DNA from: Spisula solida
Lineage: Eukaryota > Mollusca > Bivalvia > Venerida > Mactridae
NCBI GenBank assembly: GCA_947247005.1
Contig: OX365945.1
Location: forward strand, 37,440,551 to 37,504,550
Length of the DNA: 64,000 bases
Direction of reading: 5' to 3'
Shown: piece after piece, positions 45,204-58,497 of the stretch
How the letters are laid out: each line of letters starts with the position of its first letter
How positions within the stretch are numbered: the stretch's first letter is position 1
The notes under the pieces: model-generated
What the model saw: the letters and a program-made list of their open reading frames with translations, nothing else
The model's database searches: none
What the model was told of the DNA's origin: nothing
Position numbers and translations under genes: made by a program

Positions 45204-47013
45204 ACAGGTCTATTATATCGCCCGATCTGTTTATAATACACAGATTTATATATCATATACAGATTTGTGTATCAATTGATACACAAATCAGGATATTGCA
45301 TAAATATACAATTGCAATGAATTGTTTAAAACTAAAAAGTCTCTGATGCTTATCTTTGAATATGTACATATTTTAATAAACAGTCTTATTTTATTTTTAA
45401 TTATCTTGCTAAATGTGCCTGTTAGGAAAAATGTAAAAATGTAAAAACGCAAGAAACGCACTAATAGGCATAACAAATGATTATTGTGCTGAAACATCTG
45501 TTACAAACACATGTATATGAGCTAATATCAAATTTGAGCAGATTTTCTGTCTTTTTAAATTTTGATTTGTTTTCAGCTCTTTAATACAGAAATTTAGCAC
45601 TAATAATTGATAATGACATTAAAATCTAGTAATTCGACGCAAAAAACCAGACATATATTGCATATTTAGCTCTTTACAGCATCTGATGTACCCAATTTGT
45701 CCTTGCTGTTACGTGTCTTTTGTCCCTAAAACATCACGAAAAGCCCTTTTTGAATATTTTACAACATAAGTATTATTCTTTTTAAGCATGTAAGCTTAAT
45801 ATCAGCATCCAATGTTTCCAAATTTGAATACAATAGTCTGTTTACAACATTAACATGTGTTTGTTGAGGCTTTGAACTTTGTCTCTCACATAGATGTCCT
45901 TGCTGTTACAGTGTAATAATTCAACATGTACAACCTTAAACACTTATGATAAAATGCGGGAAAATAGTCGACAATGATTAAGTATTTACATTTAAATGAA
46001 GGATAAAATCGTTAAAGAGCAGTTATAATTTTTATGAACAAAATGTGAAGTTTCATCAGTGCAAGTAAAATAGTATTTTCAATTTGTGTCCTTAATGTTA
46101 CACACATTACGCAATTACCCAATACCGTTATTATTAAATAGATATTACCTAACGATGTCAAATATTGGTATATTTATAATTTTGATTGAAAACAGACGAA
46201 TGGTTGTAGGATTTTATGATATTTATAGAAGAGAAACCAAATACGTCCTTGCAGTAACAGTCCTTAAAATAACGCTCAATAATGTAATCAGCATGAAGTA
46301 AAAGTGTTTCTGCAAAAGCATATTGGTTCTGTATGAGTTTTCTAAACGATTACCTGTTAAATATTACTAGTTTGATTATCCCGTCATAAAACCTTTGCAT
46401 ATACTTCAATATTAAATTGTAGATTTTATGTGCAAATCTGACGACATGTTTAACAGTGTTTGTTCATTTTTGTTATTGCAAGGACATAACTTGTTACATG
46501 TACATAAATGACTGACCATATATCTTAAAGTGATATAACACATATTTTAAAATCACAAACAATTAAAAACCTATATTGGAAGTTAAGAACTACTAAGATA
46601 CAGTATGAAGTTTTGTATAATATTTTTTAAAAGATAGTTCTAATTTTACACAGTTTTATTTTCGTTACAGCAAGGACACCACCATGTCTTCTGTAAGCAA
46701 TTTATATACAAGCAAACACATTTTAAGGGTTAGAAACGATCTTATGCTCATTCAGATATATCAGCAAATAATATTATTGGTGTTTGTGATAAAAATTATG
46801 ACATTGTATTTTTTACAAATTGACCCATTAAAAACTGCCCAAATTTGATATTAGCTCGTATAGTTTCTGCAACAAAATGCGCTTTTTTCTCATTAAAAAT
46901 GTATTCCTATTTTTCTTATGGCATATCCCGATTTGGGTATCAACGTATACACAGATCTGTATATGATATACAAATCGGGAGGATACACAAATCGGGCGAT
47001 ATAATAGACCTGT
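45204..47013. mobile_element. Harbinger-like MITE with TAA duplication
   Basis: Inverted ends ACAGGTCTATTATATCGCCC (about 105 bp with mismatches) are flanked by TAA at 45201-45203 and 47014-47016. The 3-bp TAA/TTA duplication is typical of PIF/Harbinger. GTCCTTGCTGTTAC-like motifs recur internally (45700, 45897, 46087, 46244) and appear inverted near 46480 and 46668. A 71-codon frame (46086-46301) has no domain. Confidence 0.75.
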
Positions 47014-47434
47014 TAAAGTAAAATATATAAGCTACACGCTGATACTCGTAACGTAGCTTTTAAGTGAATAATGAAAAAATACGGCAAGTTATGTGACAGC
47101 CACTCCAAAACTTTGTTCTTGGCCTTTCTTATATAGGTAAACAATGATAAGGTTGAATTGACTTTTAAAATATTAATAATTTAAAATATCCAAAAATGTT
47201 CACTGTTAAATTACAAGTTGCATATATCGTGGCGGTATGGATTGTGGCGCGGTATCAGAAATGGTGCACCTCAGATAAATGCTCTATTCTCAAGTGTAAA
47301 ACACCCTAACTGACGATGCATTACCAGTATATTTTTAGAAGGCTGTATGTTTTCGGTCTATGATGTAAATAAAATTTGCCCAAAGTGAAACTTGATGCTT
47401 TAAGAGCTCGAAATGTATGCTCTACCAATTTTTC

Positions 47435-48095
47435 TCTCACCTGTCACGATCACTCTTCATCCGTCGTCCGTCCTTCAACAATATGCTTGTGTAGACACTA
47501 GAGGTCACAATTTTGACCTAATCTTCATGAAACTTGGTCACAATGATCATCTCAACAAATTCTAGGTCAAGTTTGATATTCGGTCATCCAGGGTAAAAAA
47601 CTAGGTTACAAGGTCAAATCATTGAAAACCTCTTTGTAGTCACTAGAGTTCATAATTTTGACCTAACGTTTATAAAATTTGGTCACAATGATCATCTCAG
47701 CAAGATCTAGGTCAAGATATATATTTGGTCATCCAGGGTAAAAAACTAGGTCACTAGGTCAAAGCATAGAAAAACCTTGTGTAGTCACTAGAGGTCACCA
47801 TTTTAGCCTCATCTTTATGAAACTTTGTCACAAAATGATTATTTTAACGCAATCTAGGTCAAGTTTGATATGGATCATCCTGGGTAAAAAACTAGGTCAC
47901 TAGATCAAATCATAGGAAATCCTTGTGAAGTCACAGTCACTAGAGGTCACCATTTTAGCCTCATCTTTATGAATATTGGTCACAATGATCATCTCTACAA
48001 AATCTAGGCCAAGTGTGAGGTCACTAGGTCAAATCACAGGGCTTGCATGCACTACGACGACAGGTGATCACCCTAGGGCCCTTTGGGCCCTCTTG
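47435..48095 (-). repeat. P1 element, minus orientation
   Basis: The 3' end is at left (CTCACCTGTCACGATCACTC, hairpin damaged), then CCGTCGTCCGTCC, about four 145-bp units, and the 5' end GGGCCCTTTGGGCCCTCTTG at right. Confidence 0.82.
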
Positions 48096-48227
48096 TTGAT
48101 GTTATTTTCATTTGTCACTTTATTCCTGTAACATTGTAATTCCACGATATTGTGAAATAGAATTTCAACTTCAAATTTTTGATAGAGAATACAGTCAGAT
48201 CTCGATACAAGGACACTGTTTGTTCCC

Positions 48228-48975
48228 GGTGTAACAGGCCAAATTCTCCCCCTGTCCATTCTTTCCCCCCAGGCCAGTTTCCATCCCCCCCCCCTAGAAG
48301 TTGAAGTTGCTAGTATGGTGATCAAATGCAGCATTGGCCTCTTTTCCCCCCTTAGAAGTTTAAGTTGCTAGTATGATGATCAAATGCAGCATTAGCCTAT
48401 TTCCCCCCCCCCTTGGCCCCGTTTCCCCCCCCCCCAAGAAGTTGAAGTTTCTAGTATGATGATCAAATGCAGTATTGGCCTCTTTTTCTCCCTTGGCCCC
48501 GTTTCCCCCCTAGAAACTTCAACTTCTAGGGGGGGGGAAATGGGGCCAAGGGGGGAAGAGGCCAATAGTGCATTTGATCAATATACTAGAAACTTCAACC
48601 TCTAGGGGGAAAAACGGGACAAATGTGGGGAAAAATAGGTCAATTGTGCATTTGATCATCATACTAGAAACTCCAACGTCTAGGGGGGAAAACCAGGCCA
48701 AGGAGGGTAAAAGAGGCCAATGCTTCATTTGATCAACAGACTAGAAACTTCAACTTCTAGGGGGGAAAAACGGGGCCAAGGGGGGGAAAAAGGCCTAGAT
48801 AGACTTGATCAAGAATAGTGTTTATTAGGGGGGGGGATGGACCAGAGGGGGGAAAAAAGGCCTGGGTCCGATCTTTTCCCGGGGAAAAATTGGCCTGGGG
48901 AAAAAAAGCACTGCTACAGTAACAGGCCAAATTTTCCCCCTGTCCATTTTTTCCCCCGGGGAAAAACTGGCCGGG
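48228..48975. repeat. Large palindrome of ~80-bp units with C/G runs
   Basis: The left arm repeats CCTAGAAGTTGAAGTTGCTA, GATCAAATGCAGCATTGGCC and runs of up to ten C. The right arm carries the complement (TAGAAACTTCAACTTCTAGG, G runs, GGCCAATAGTGCATTTGATC). The centre is near 48515 (CTAGAAACTTCAACTTCTAG). Both outer ends carry AACAGGCCAAATT and CCCCCTGTCCATT. Unidentified family; open frames here are by-products. Confidence 0.75.
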
Positions 48976-49099
48976 GAAAAAAAGGACCGCTACACCGGTC
49001 AAAATGTCGTTATAACGAATTTGTCAGTATACTGAATATCACTAGTGACTATCATTTTGATTGTGAGATTGTTTCATAGAAATCAATTAATGATTAACA

Positions 49100-51330
49100 T
49101 ATAATTAGGGCCCCGCAAAAAATTTTTGGGTGCCCTATAGTAATCACCCTGTCCGTCCGTCCACATTTTTCATGTTTTTTTAGCTCACCTGTCACAAAGT
49201 GACAGAGTGAGCTTTTGTGATCACTCTTCGTCCGTCGTCCGTCCGTCAACAATTGGCTTGTGTAGACATTAGAGGTCACAATTTGAGCCTAATCCTTATG
49301 AAACTTGGTCACAATGATCATCTCAACAAAATCTAGGTCAAGATCGATATTGGGTCATCTGGGGTCAAAAACTAGGTCACTAGGTCAAATTATAGAAAAA
49401 CGTTGTGTAGTCACTAGAGGTCACAATTTTGACTTAATATTTATGAAACTTAGTCACAATGATCATCCTAACAAAATCTAGGTCAAGTTCGATATTGGGT
49501 CATCCGGGGTCAAAAACTAGGTCACAAGGTCAAATCATAGAAAAAACTTGTGTAGTCACTAGAGGTCACAGTTTTGGCCTGATCTTTACGAAACTTAGTC
49601 ACAATGATCATAACAACAAAATCTAGGTCAAGATCGATATTGGGTCATCCGGGGTCAAAAACTAGGTCACAAGGTCAAATCATAGAAAAACTTTGTGTAG
49701 TCACTTGAGGTCAAAATTTTGAATTAATCTTTATGAAACTTGGTCACAATGATCATCTCAACAAAATCTAGGTCAAGTTCGATATTGGGTCACCCAGGGT
49801 CAAAAACTAGGTCACAAGGTCAAATCATAGAAAAACCTTGTGTAGGCACTAGAGGTCACAATTTTGGCCTAATCTTTATGAAACTTAATCACAATGATCA
49901 TCTCAACAAAATCTAGGTCAAGTTTGATATTGGGTCATCCGGGGTCAAAAACTAGGTCACAAGGTCAAATCATAGAAAAACCTTGTGTAGTCGCTAGAGG
50001 TCACAGTTTTAGCATAATCTTTATGAAACTTGGTCACAATGATCAACACAACAAAATGTAGGTCAAGTTCGATATTGGGTCATCTGGGGTCAAAAACTAG
50101 GTCACAAGGTCAAATCATAGAAAAACCTTGCGTAGTCACTAGAGGTCACAGTTTTGACCTGATTGTTACGAAACTTGTTTACAATGATCATAACAACAAC
50201 ATCTAGGTCAAGTGCGATATTGGGTCATCTTTGGTCAAAAACTAGGTCACATTGTCAAATCATAGAAAAACCTTGCATAGTCACTAGAGGTCACAATTTT
50301 GGTCTAATCTTTATGAAACTCGGTCACAATGATCATCTCAACAAAATCTAGATCAAGTTTGATATTGGGTGATCCGGGGTAAAAAACTAGGTCACAAGGT
50401 CAAATAATAGAAAAACCTTGTGTAGTCACTAGAGGTCACAGTTTTGGCTTGATCTTTAAGAAACTTAGTCACAATGATCATCTCAACAAAATCTAGGTCA
50501 AATTCGATATTTGGTCATCTGGGGTAAAAAAGTAGGTCATTAGGTCAATCATATAAAAACCTTGTGTAGTCACTAGAGGCCTAACAATATTGGCCTAATC
50601 TGTATAAAACTTGGTCACAATGACCATCTCAACAAAATCTAGGTCAAGTTCGACAGGTGAGCGACCTAGGGCCCTTTGGGCCCTCTTGTTCTAAATAACT
50701 TGCAAACCATTATAGGTATCAACTTCAAACTTTAAACATAAGCTCACATCAATAGTACGCTATTATATGGCAAGTGACATAACTCTAGCTACAATATTGG
50801 AAGAATTATGGCCCTTTGTAAAATGCAAATTTTCCTCATTTTTCTGCTTTTTTCCTAATAACTTGCAAACCATTAAAGATATTAACTTCAAACTTTCAAC
50901 CTAAGCTCACAACAACAGTATGCTAATTTATGACAAGTTACAAAACTCTAGCTACATTATTTTAAGAATTATGGCCCTTTGTTCAATTCCAATTTTCCCT
51001 CATTTTTCCTGTTATTATCTTCATAACTTCAAAACCATAATAGATATTCATATGAAACTTGCTGTACTTATTGCCAGTGATAATACACATATTTAAAGTA
51101 AAGGGCAACAACTCTAGCTTTGTTAAATGTTGACTTACGCTCCTTTTTCAGCTTCAAAAACTTTAACATTGGCCATAGTTCAAAAACTGTACAAGATATT
51201 CAAATGAAACTTACTCTGGTACTGACTACTACAATAAGTGCATGTTTGTGGAGCAAAAAACAATACTCACAGTTGTAGCAAAGGGCAACAACTCTAGATT
51301 TAGTAAATTTTGACCGATTCCTTTAAACAC
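49100..51330 (-). repeat. F5 family element, split by P1
   Basis: A 3' end at left (hairpin AGGGCCCCGC ... GGGTGCCCTA at 49107-49137, GTCCGTCCGTCC) is followed by the P1 copy at 49182-50688. Then come about four units of 120-160 bp (ACTTGCAAACCATTA, GACATAACTCTAGCTACAA, AATTATGGCCCTTTGT) to about 51330. Orientation is inferred from the microsatellite and hairpin. Confidence 0.6.
49182..50688 (-). repeat. P1 element, minus orientation, ~10 units
   Basis: Complete: hairpin AGCTCACCTGTCACAAAGTG ... AGTGAGCT at left, CCGTCGTCCGTCCGTC, 145-bp units, and GGGCCCTTTGGGCCCTCTTG at right. Its unit order from about 49570 on matches 63346 onward. Confidence 0.9.
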
Positions 51331-52336
51331 TTGCACACAAAACAAACATATTAATGTAGTTCTGTTTGTGTATTTCCATCTTGCAATCAATATTGAATAA
51401 TCAGGATAATGTAGGAACAGGACAATGTTAATGAAACCAATGTCATTGTTAAATTAAATTCAGTGTGCACACTTAGTATATAAAAAAATATGTTCCCAAT
51501 AAAAGTTGATCATGGTTTCTATTTTGGAAATTAAACCTTTGCTTGTTGTTTTAGAAGGAAGTGAATTACTTTATTTCAGGCATCAGTACATGTATAGATA
51601 TGACTTTATTATTGTGTCTTAGTACAGAAAATTGCAACTACTTGTAATAGCACTAATAATTATGCAACCCCACTATACTTCTATACTTTTCTCCCCACCC
51701 GCTTCTCTTCTGGCATGCTACCACGGGGCCCTGGTCACGACAGTGATATTTCTAGTTTATTATGTCATTAAATTGACATAATCTGCAAAATCAGCAGTAT
51801 GAAATTATCATAATTACATAAAAATAAAATTTAAATAAAATAGATCTACAATGTTTTGAGAGAGCTGAAAATAAAGTGCATCCGAATTTAAAGGTGTTCG
51901 AATACTACTACAGTAACCTATACAATATAACGCTCTAGAGAATAAATTGGTAATTCATGTTGTTATAAATTTTACCCTGTCGTCTTTAAGAATTGATGAA
52001 TTAATAAATCAAGTCGAGAAATCTCAATTAACATCGTTTATTTCGTTAACTGTACGATTTCGAAAAAACAAATATATGCGATGACTTCGCTTATCTCCCT
52101 TGGTTACGAATGCGCCGGCCGTAGTACACAAACTGTGATTAGACTGCGACAGGTTCCACTATTATAATGAGAGCAATTAAGATGATGCAACATATATCAC
52201 TGACTAGATTGATTTTTTCCTACCTGGACTATTCTTAGCTATGTTAGACTAAAAATTTGTTGATGTGGGAGGACAAAACAATAGCGGAAATGAAAATTTC
52301 TATCTTACACGCCTTACGTTTTGAAACAAATTTTTA
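51331..52336. other. No gene recognised; inverted match to 735-822
   Basis: Contains the complement of the repeat at about 735-822 (CTTCTGGCATGCTACCACGG near 51705). The rest shows no repeat terminus or supported open frame. Confidence 0.4.
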
Positions 52337-54632
52337 AGTGATGTGTGTAGTCACTAGAGGTCACAATTTTGGCCTAACCTTCATGTAATTCGGTCATAAT
52401 GATCATCTGAACAAGATCTAGGTCTTGTTTGGTATTGGGTCGTCCAGGGTCAAATGCAAGGTCACAAGGTAAAATCATAGAAAAATCTTGTGTAGTCACT
52501 AGAGGTCACAATTTTGACCTAATCTTTAGAAACTCGGTCAAAATTATCGTCTCAACAAATCTAGGTCAAGTTTGATATTGGGTTATCCAGGGTCAAAAAG
52601 TAGGTCAATTTATAGGAAAACCTTGCATAGTCACTAGAGGTCACAATTTTTACCTAACCTTTATGTAACTCGGTCATAATGATCATCTGAACAAGATCTA
52701 CACTAAGTTAGATATTGGTTTGTCCGGGGTCAAAAACTAGGTCACAAAGTCAAATCATAGACAAAACTTGGCTTAAGGGGATTCCCCAACGCTTCATTTG
52801 AGCGGAATATTTGAAATCTGTGTAAGTAAGACGTATTGAAAGTCTGACTACCATGATGAAATAGTACGAAAAATTAAAAAATTGATTCGTCAGCATGTTC
52901 TCATGTCTTAAAATCGCGAATTTACTGTATAGTAATTACTATATTATACTATAATAAGCTTGCAGAATAAAGCTATAGCTGCAATTTTATGTACCATTTT
53001 ATTCCAAACGTTGAAACACCAACACTCGCGAATAGCAGCTACAACGTATGTGAAACGTTTTATAATGCGCCCACACAAAACTGTATCCAAGTTTTAATAT
53101 TTGTTTAGCCAGCATCCCGACTACATTAGAGGAAGGTTATTTGCATTTAATTCTAAGATTTTAGACTAGCTAATGCAAAAAGCATATACCGTAGCTAAAA
53201 CTGGGCTCATCTTTAAATATACACTTTTTTTCAAAAACAAATTATCGCGAAAACTGGATACAACGTATTCAAATTGTTGATTTATTTTGTAAACTCTCCT
53301 GTTTTCGACATTTCCGAAATCACTACACTGTCAATCAAAAAAGTCTAGCCGAGCAACTGCCATGAAATTTGGGATACAACTTCTTTAGTAGTTACTCTAC
53401 TGGTTGCATGTACAATCAAAGCACTGAGAGTACTATTGGAAGGCGATCTGGTTGCTGCTACTGAGGCTTAAACTGACTTTACACGTTTAATGTTCGTTTT
53501 CTTACTGCTGATCTTGTCTTGAATGTCAAAATAGGCATATGTGACTATATAGGCATGTTGGGTATCTAAATAGATATAATTTATATTTAAGGCGTTTATT
53601 GAATGCGTATATCAAAAGTGGCTTTAAAATAATACTACGCCTATTTATCAGATTCTAGAGTACCGTCTTGTAATCACATCCCTCACAGCGGGAGACAGTC
53701 TATAGAAAGCGGCTAGCTAGTACAGCGACACCATATGATTGCATAACAGTACATTGCAGACCGTATACGATTCATTGATAAAACCATCACTTGACCGTAG
53801 TCTGAAGTTTCTAAAAATAGCTTTACAGCCGGGACATTTGATGAACACGTCAATTTCGTACTATGAAACAAGTTCGGTATCAGCCGGTGTAGTGATTTTT
53901 TTGGCCAAAATATCGATTTAACAGTTTCACAATAATTTTTATCTTAGAATAAACAAATGTTGCTGATTGGCTTAAATCAGTTAAAAAATTTGGTGAAACA
54001 TATGTAGCAGTATTGGGAATGTTGACAGTTTCTGGAACTACTTAAATGCGGATTCACATAGCAGCCTAAAGGCGGTTAATTTTGTATTAAGAAATGGGCA
54101 ATTGTAGTAATGAGAGGCTTTATCACAACTATTTTTTTCGTATCACTTAAAAATGAAAATCTCATGTTTTAAAATATCATTTAAAAATACATATATCTTG
54201 CATATTCTAAAACAAACATTATCGTGTGATTCTGTATATAGGAAATTTCGTGCATGCCAAGTTTCAAGAAATAAAATGTCAAACTTTTCTGGTAAAATGC
54301 AAATATCAGTTTTTAGGGGGTTTCCCCAAAATCTAAAAATATCTTAAAAACTAGCCGAAAAAAACTGTTATGGGTTTGCACAATCACTATCATGAGTCTG
54401 TTCTTCATAAAAATCAGGTGTTTGATACCTCTTGTACAGAAAAATTTAAGAGTTGGGAATCACCTTAAACTTCAATATGGGTTTTATATGTGTTGTAAAT
54501 TACAAGGTTACTTGTTAAGGTAATATGAAAACCTTGTCATGCATTATAGGCTACATTTACTTGATTACCATTTATGGGCCTGCATGAACTACTACGACAG
54601 AAGAGCGCTAGGGCCCAAAGGGCCCACTTATT
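52337..54632 (-). repeat. P1 element, minus, split by TTAA element
   Basis: 145-bp units at 52337-52776 lack the 3' hairpin; after the insertion, the 5' end (AGGGCCCAAAGGGCCC near 54612) remains, with AGCGCT replacing the usual GCGACCT. Old, diverged copy. Confidence 0.65.
52777..54464. mobile_element. TTAA-flanked non-autonomous element, copy B
   Basis: TTAA at 52773-52776 and 54465-54468; ends GGGGATTCCCCAACGCTTCA and TTAAGAGTTGGGAATCACC. The 1688-bp element shares both end regions with copy A at 21960-22859 in opposite orientation and has about 800 bp of extra interior (53400-54100) containing short open frames without known domains. Confidence 0.8.
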
Positions 54633-54831
54633 TAGTTTTTGAGATTAAGAAAAGTTACATCCTTTTGAACTAATTTCCTGTGTTTGACAGGTTTGTAGGA
54701 CATTTTAATCATGTCACCTGCTGATCAAAAATTATTTACTTAACAAGCTTTGAATTAAATCTAGTACTCTAATCCTTTACATGATAAATAATTGAATGAA
54801 ACTGAAATTTTGTTGATTTTATCTCACCTTT

Positions 54832-55338
54832 CGTGCTCAAGGTGAGCTATTGTGATCGCCCTTAGGATGTCCGCTGTCAACAATTGGACTGTTTACACTC
54901 TAGAGGTCACGTTTTTTACCTAATCTTTATGAAAGTTGGTCACAATGTTTGTCTCTATGAAATCTAGGTCAAGTTCGTAACTGGATCATCTGGGGTCAAA
55001 AACTAGGTCACTATATCAATTCAAAGAAAAACCTTTTTAACATGCTAGAGGTAACATTTTTGACATAATCTGTATGTAACTTGGTCACAATGTGAACCTT
55101 TATAAAATCTAGGTCAAGTTTGCAACTGGGTCACCTGGGGTCAAAAACTAGGTCACCAGATTACATCAAAGAAAAACCTTGTTTATACTCTTAAGAGGTC
55201 ACCTTTTTTACCCCATCTTTATAAAAGTGTGTATTCGTAAAATCTGCATCAAATATTAAGGTCATATCATAACAAATACTGATTCTGCCTTAACTGCTAG
55301 TCATCAGGTGAGCGCTTTAGGGCCAAATGGCCCTCTTG
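54832..55338 (-). repeat. P1 element, minus, variant ends
   Basis: 3' hairpin CTCACCTTTCGTGCTCAAGGTGAG at left (two arms with GAGCAC loop side) and 5' end GGGCCAAATGGCCCTCTTG at right. About three units of the TAACATGCTAGAGG type; the microsatellite is nearly lost. Confidence 0.78.
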
Positions 55339-55649
55339 TTTGTGTTTTCCTGGGCAAGTAGATTTAGTTTTTGGGTAAATGGATTCATGGGCAAGTGAAA
55401 AATTTGGGAATTTCCACACCCCTGTAAAAGCACGAAATATCACTTTGAGCATTGTTTATTTGCATTACAGAGTATTGACTGCCAGGGGTTTTCCCCAGGC
55501 TGGGCAATAATACCTAAAATTTGCCAAGTGGGCAATACTGTGAAATACTGAATATATGAAATATTTTTCGTTACGACATACATTTTATCACATAAAAAAC
55601 AAATAAAATATATTTTGTTTATAGCACAAACAATACACGCCTGACCAAA

Positions 55650-56075
55650 TCTTCTTGAAATTTAGTCTGAATGTTTGTCTATGAAAATCTATGCCCAGTT
55701 CAAAACTGGGTCATGTTGCATCAGAAACTAGGTTACTAGGCTAAATATAAGAAAGCCACAGTTATGGCCCAATCTTCATGTAATTTGGTGAGAATGTTTG
55801 TCTAGGTCAAGTGCGATATTGGGTCAACTGGGGTAAAAAAATAGGTCACTAGGTCAAATCAAAAAATTAACTTTGTACAGGCACTAGAGGTTATCTATTG
55901 GTTTTCTGATGTAAATAACAAGGTCACTGGTTAGGGCTATATGATAACCTTGTACATGCAACTGAGGCTGTATTAACTTGATTATTTAAAGTTGTAAATG
56001 ATTCCTTTCATCACCATGTGGGCCTTCATGAACTATTACCACAGGTGAGCCATCAAGGGCCCTCCGTGCCCTCTT
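55650..56075 (-). repeat. P1-type element, minus, 5' end only
   Basis: Diverged core with GGTCACTAGGTCAAATCA and a 5' end ACAGGTGAGCCATCAAGGGC ... GTGCCCTCTTT at right. The hairpin end is missing. Confidence 0.6.
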
Positions 56076-56426
56076 TTTAACATTCCAGTTTATTTGTGTC
56101 TCAGTGTCTCATCCTGTATCAAAAAACCAACTTAGCACATTTCTGGATTCCAAATTTGCTCCTTAAATATAAATTATATCTAGGCGTTTGTTAAAAATGC
56201 CATATTGATTTCTTTGGCTTAATGATTACTTTTCCATGAGCAGGGACAAAGTGCAAAAAGAATAGTTTAATGTGAATGAGAACATTGGTAAAACTGTACA
56301 CTCATAGGCATAGAGATAATCTACTGATTACTGGGTATTGACTAGTCATACAGGTAGCAATGAGATGCAATTATAATTGCTTGAGATACAAATTTTATAG
56401 GTAGCCTATAAAATAAATTGATAATT

Positions 56427-56560
56427 CTATCATGCATGATCATCACTGATGTAACTGTAGGTAACAAACAGTCAGCTTTCATCACTGATGTAACTGTAGG
56501 TGACTCTATCATGCATGATCATCACTGATGTAACTGTAGGTGACAAACAGTCAGCTTTGA
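56427..56560. repeat. Short tandem duplication (CATCACTGATGTAACTGTAG)
   Basis: CATCACTGATGTAACTGTAG occurs three times (near 56441, 56480, 56520), interleaved with two or three copies of ACAAACAGTCAGCTTT and TCTATCATGCATGAT. Confidence 0.75.
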
Positions 56561-58497
56561 ACAGAAGGTGTTCAAGTTTTAACAATAGGGTCATTAAGGG
56601 GGCCCACTCCTGAAATCAAAATAACTACGATTTTTTGAAACCATGTTTTTTGCCAAGTTCAACCTATGCGAAGTTCGTTTTTGAGTAGAAAAACATAGGT
56701 TAATGACTTACTTTTTTTGTAATATCAAATCGAAATAACATACCTCAAAACGGCCATTTTAGCATCTAAAGCTATTGAAAAGGGGGTAGGGGTTAAGAAA
56801 TGGCCGGTAATTAAATAAATATGAACCAAAATTGTTATAAGTACATCAGAATCTAGGCAATTATCGATATACTAACAATACAAATGATAAAAAGATTAAA
56901 AGTATGGCAAATACGACCAGAATGTTAGTTTTATGGGAGTTTTAAGGACATATAAATTCTTTTAAAAATGGCGCCAAAATGAAGTTTAATTCAATATTTA
57001 AACCTAAAAATTCTTGATGAAATAATAACTACGATTTTTTGTGACCATGGTAAAATGAAAGAAAAATATATTGTGTTTGAATAGAAAACTTCAAAAACAT
57101 ATGCTAATGTGCATTTAAGAGAGTTATAACGCGAAATGTGTAACCTTACCCAGTTTGAAAGAGGCAAAATCCAAATATTTGTTAAATAAATTTATTTTAA
57201 ATCAACCTATGATGTTCAATCAACTGGATCGCCACAGTACATACGATACCATTTATTTGGCATTGTTATTTAATCAATTTGTTCATTTATTAGGTTCAGA
57301 ATACACCAAATTGGCTTAAAACCATGTCAAATTACCCCACCCACTTTTTTCAACACAAATGGGTCATTACAACTTCTCACATAATAAAGCTGTTGTTTGG
57401 TCATAAATTGCTAGGAATCTTTAAAACTACTTGATTCAGCTCACAACAAAGTACGATACACTTTTTTTATTTGAAACTGTTGCCATGGCAACGATTCTCC
57501 AGAAATAAGGAAAACAAGGCAGTGGTCCCTATGACATGCAGATATTGGTGTTTATGTCGTTGGAATTGTGTTTATGCTTCACATTTATTATAAATTCACT
57601 TATTAACATGTATACTAGAGTCTTTATGAAATACATAAGAGGAAATTAATGTACAGACTAAGTATAATGTGCATTTTTTAGCATTTGATCTCCATCCTTG
57701 ACCTTTGACTGCAGTTTGAGGCGCAACACAAAGCCTTATCATGGTGCATATCCACCAAATTTTGACATTGTGTTGATAATTACATGTATACTGTAATTTG
57801 AGAACTGTGTCATACTACTTCATGAAACTCATAGAACTGATCATTCAACAATGGCAAGAGACTATGATTGAGACAGAGTGTGCATTGTCATACAGAAAAA
57901 ACTTAGTGTGGTTCAGATCAACTTGTCCAGTTATGTATCAGGATAGAACGTTGGCGGAGCATTGCATGTTTGATTCCTGTAAAACCAGTTACATCAACTG
58001 CTGTCATATATAACTACAAACTTGTAGGTATTTGTTCACAGGTCTTGGATGAATTATTTATAACACTATCCATGGGTGAAAATTAAAATTGTTCAAAATA
58101 CTGAAAAAATAATCTCAAATACTGAAGATTGTTCATAGATTTTTTTCATGTAAATTACATAGTGCAATTGTTTCTCAAAATACTGTAATCTATATTTATA
58201 CTGACAACTTTCACCCATGACAATGCATTTCAAAAGCACATACTGTTTCTAGGAAATACAAACAAGAATATTTCATAAAAATATCAGTTTATTTGCATAA
58301 CAAAGAGTATGGATACTGTAAGCCATGCAATTTATACCAAGTCATTATTCTTTAAACATGAAATGCATTATTTGCATCCCATTTTCAAGACTTATTAGCA
58401 ACAATGTTATCTACAACAATAGTTATGTTCACATGGCCATCCCCACCATATATGTTTGCTACCAACGGGTATTAAATAGAAACAGGACTAGATAGAA

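Noticed and set aside
48519..49079. Several open frames rich in Pro/Phe or Gly/Lys
   Set aside because: They arise from C and G runs in the palindrome.
57798..58013. 71-codon plus frame inside the candidate TTAA element as a transposase
   Set aside because: No transposase motif, and surrounding frames do not join to it.
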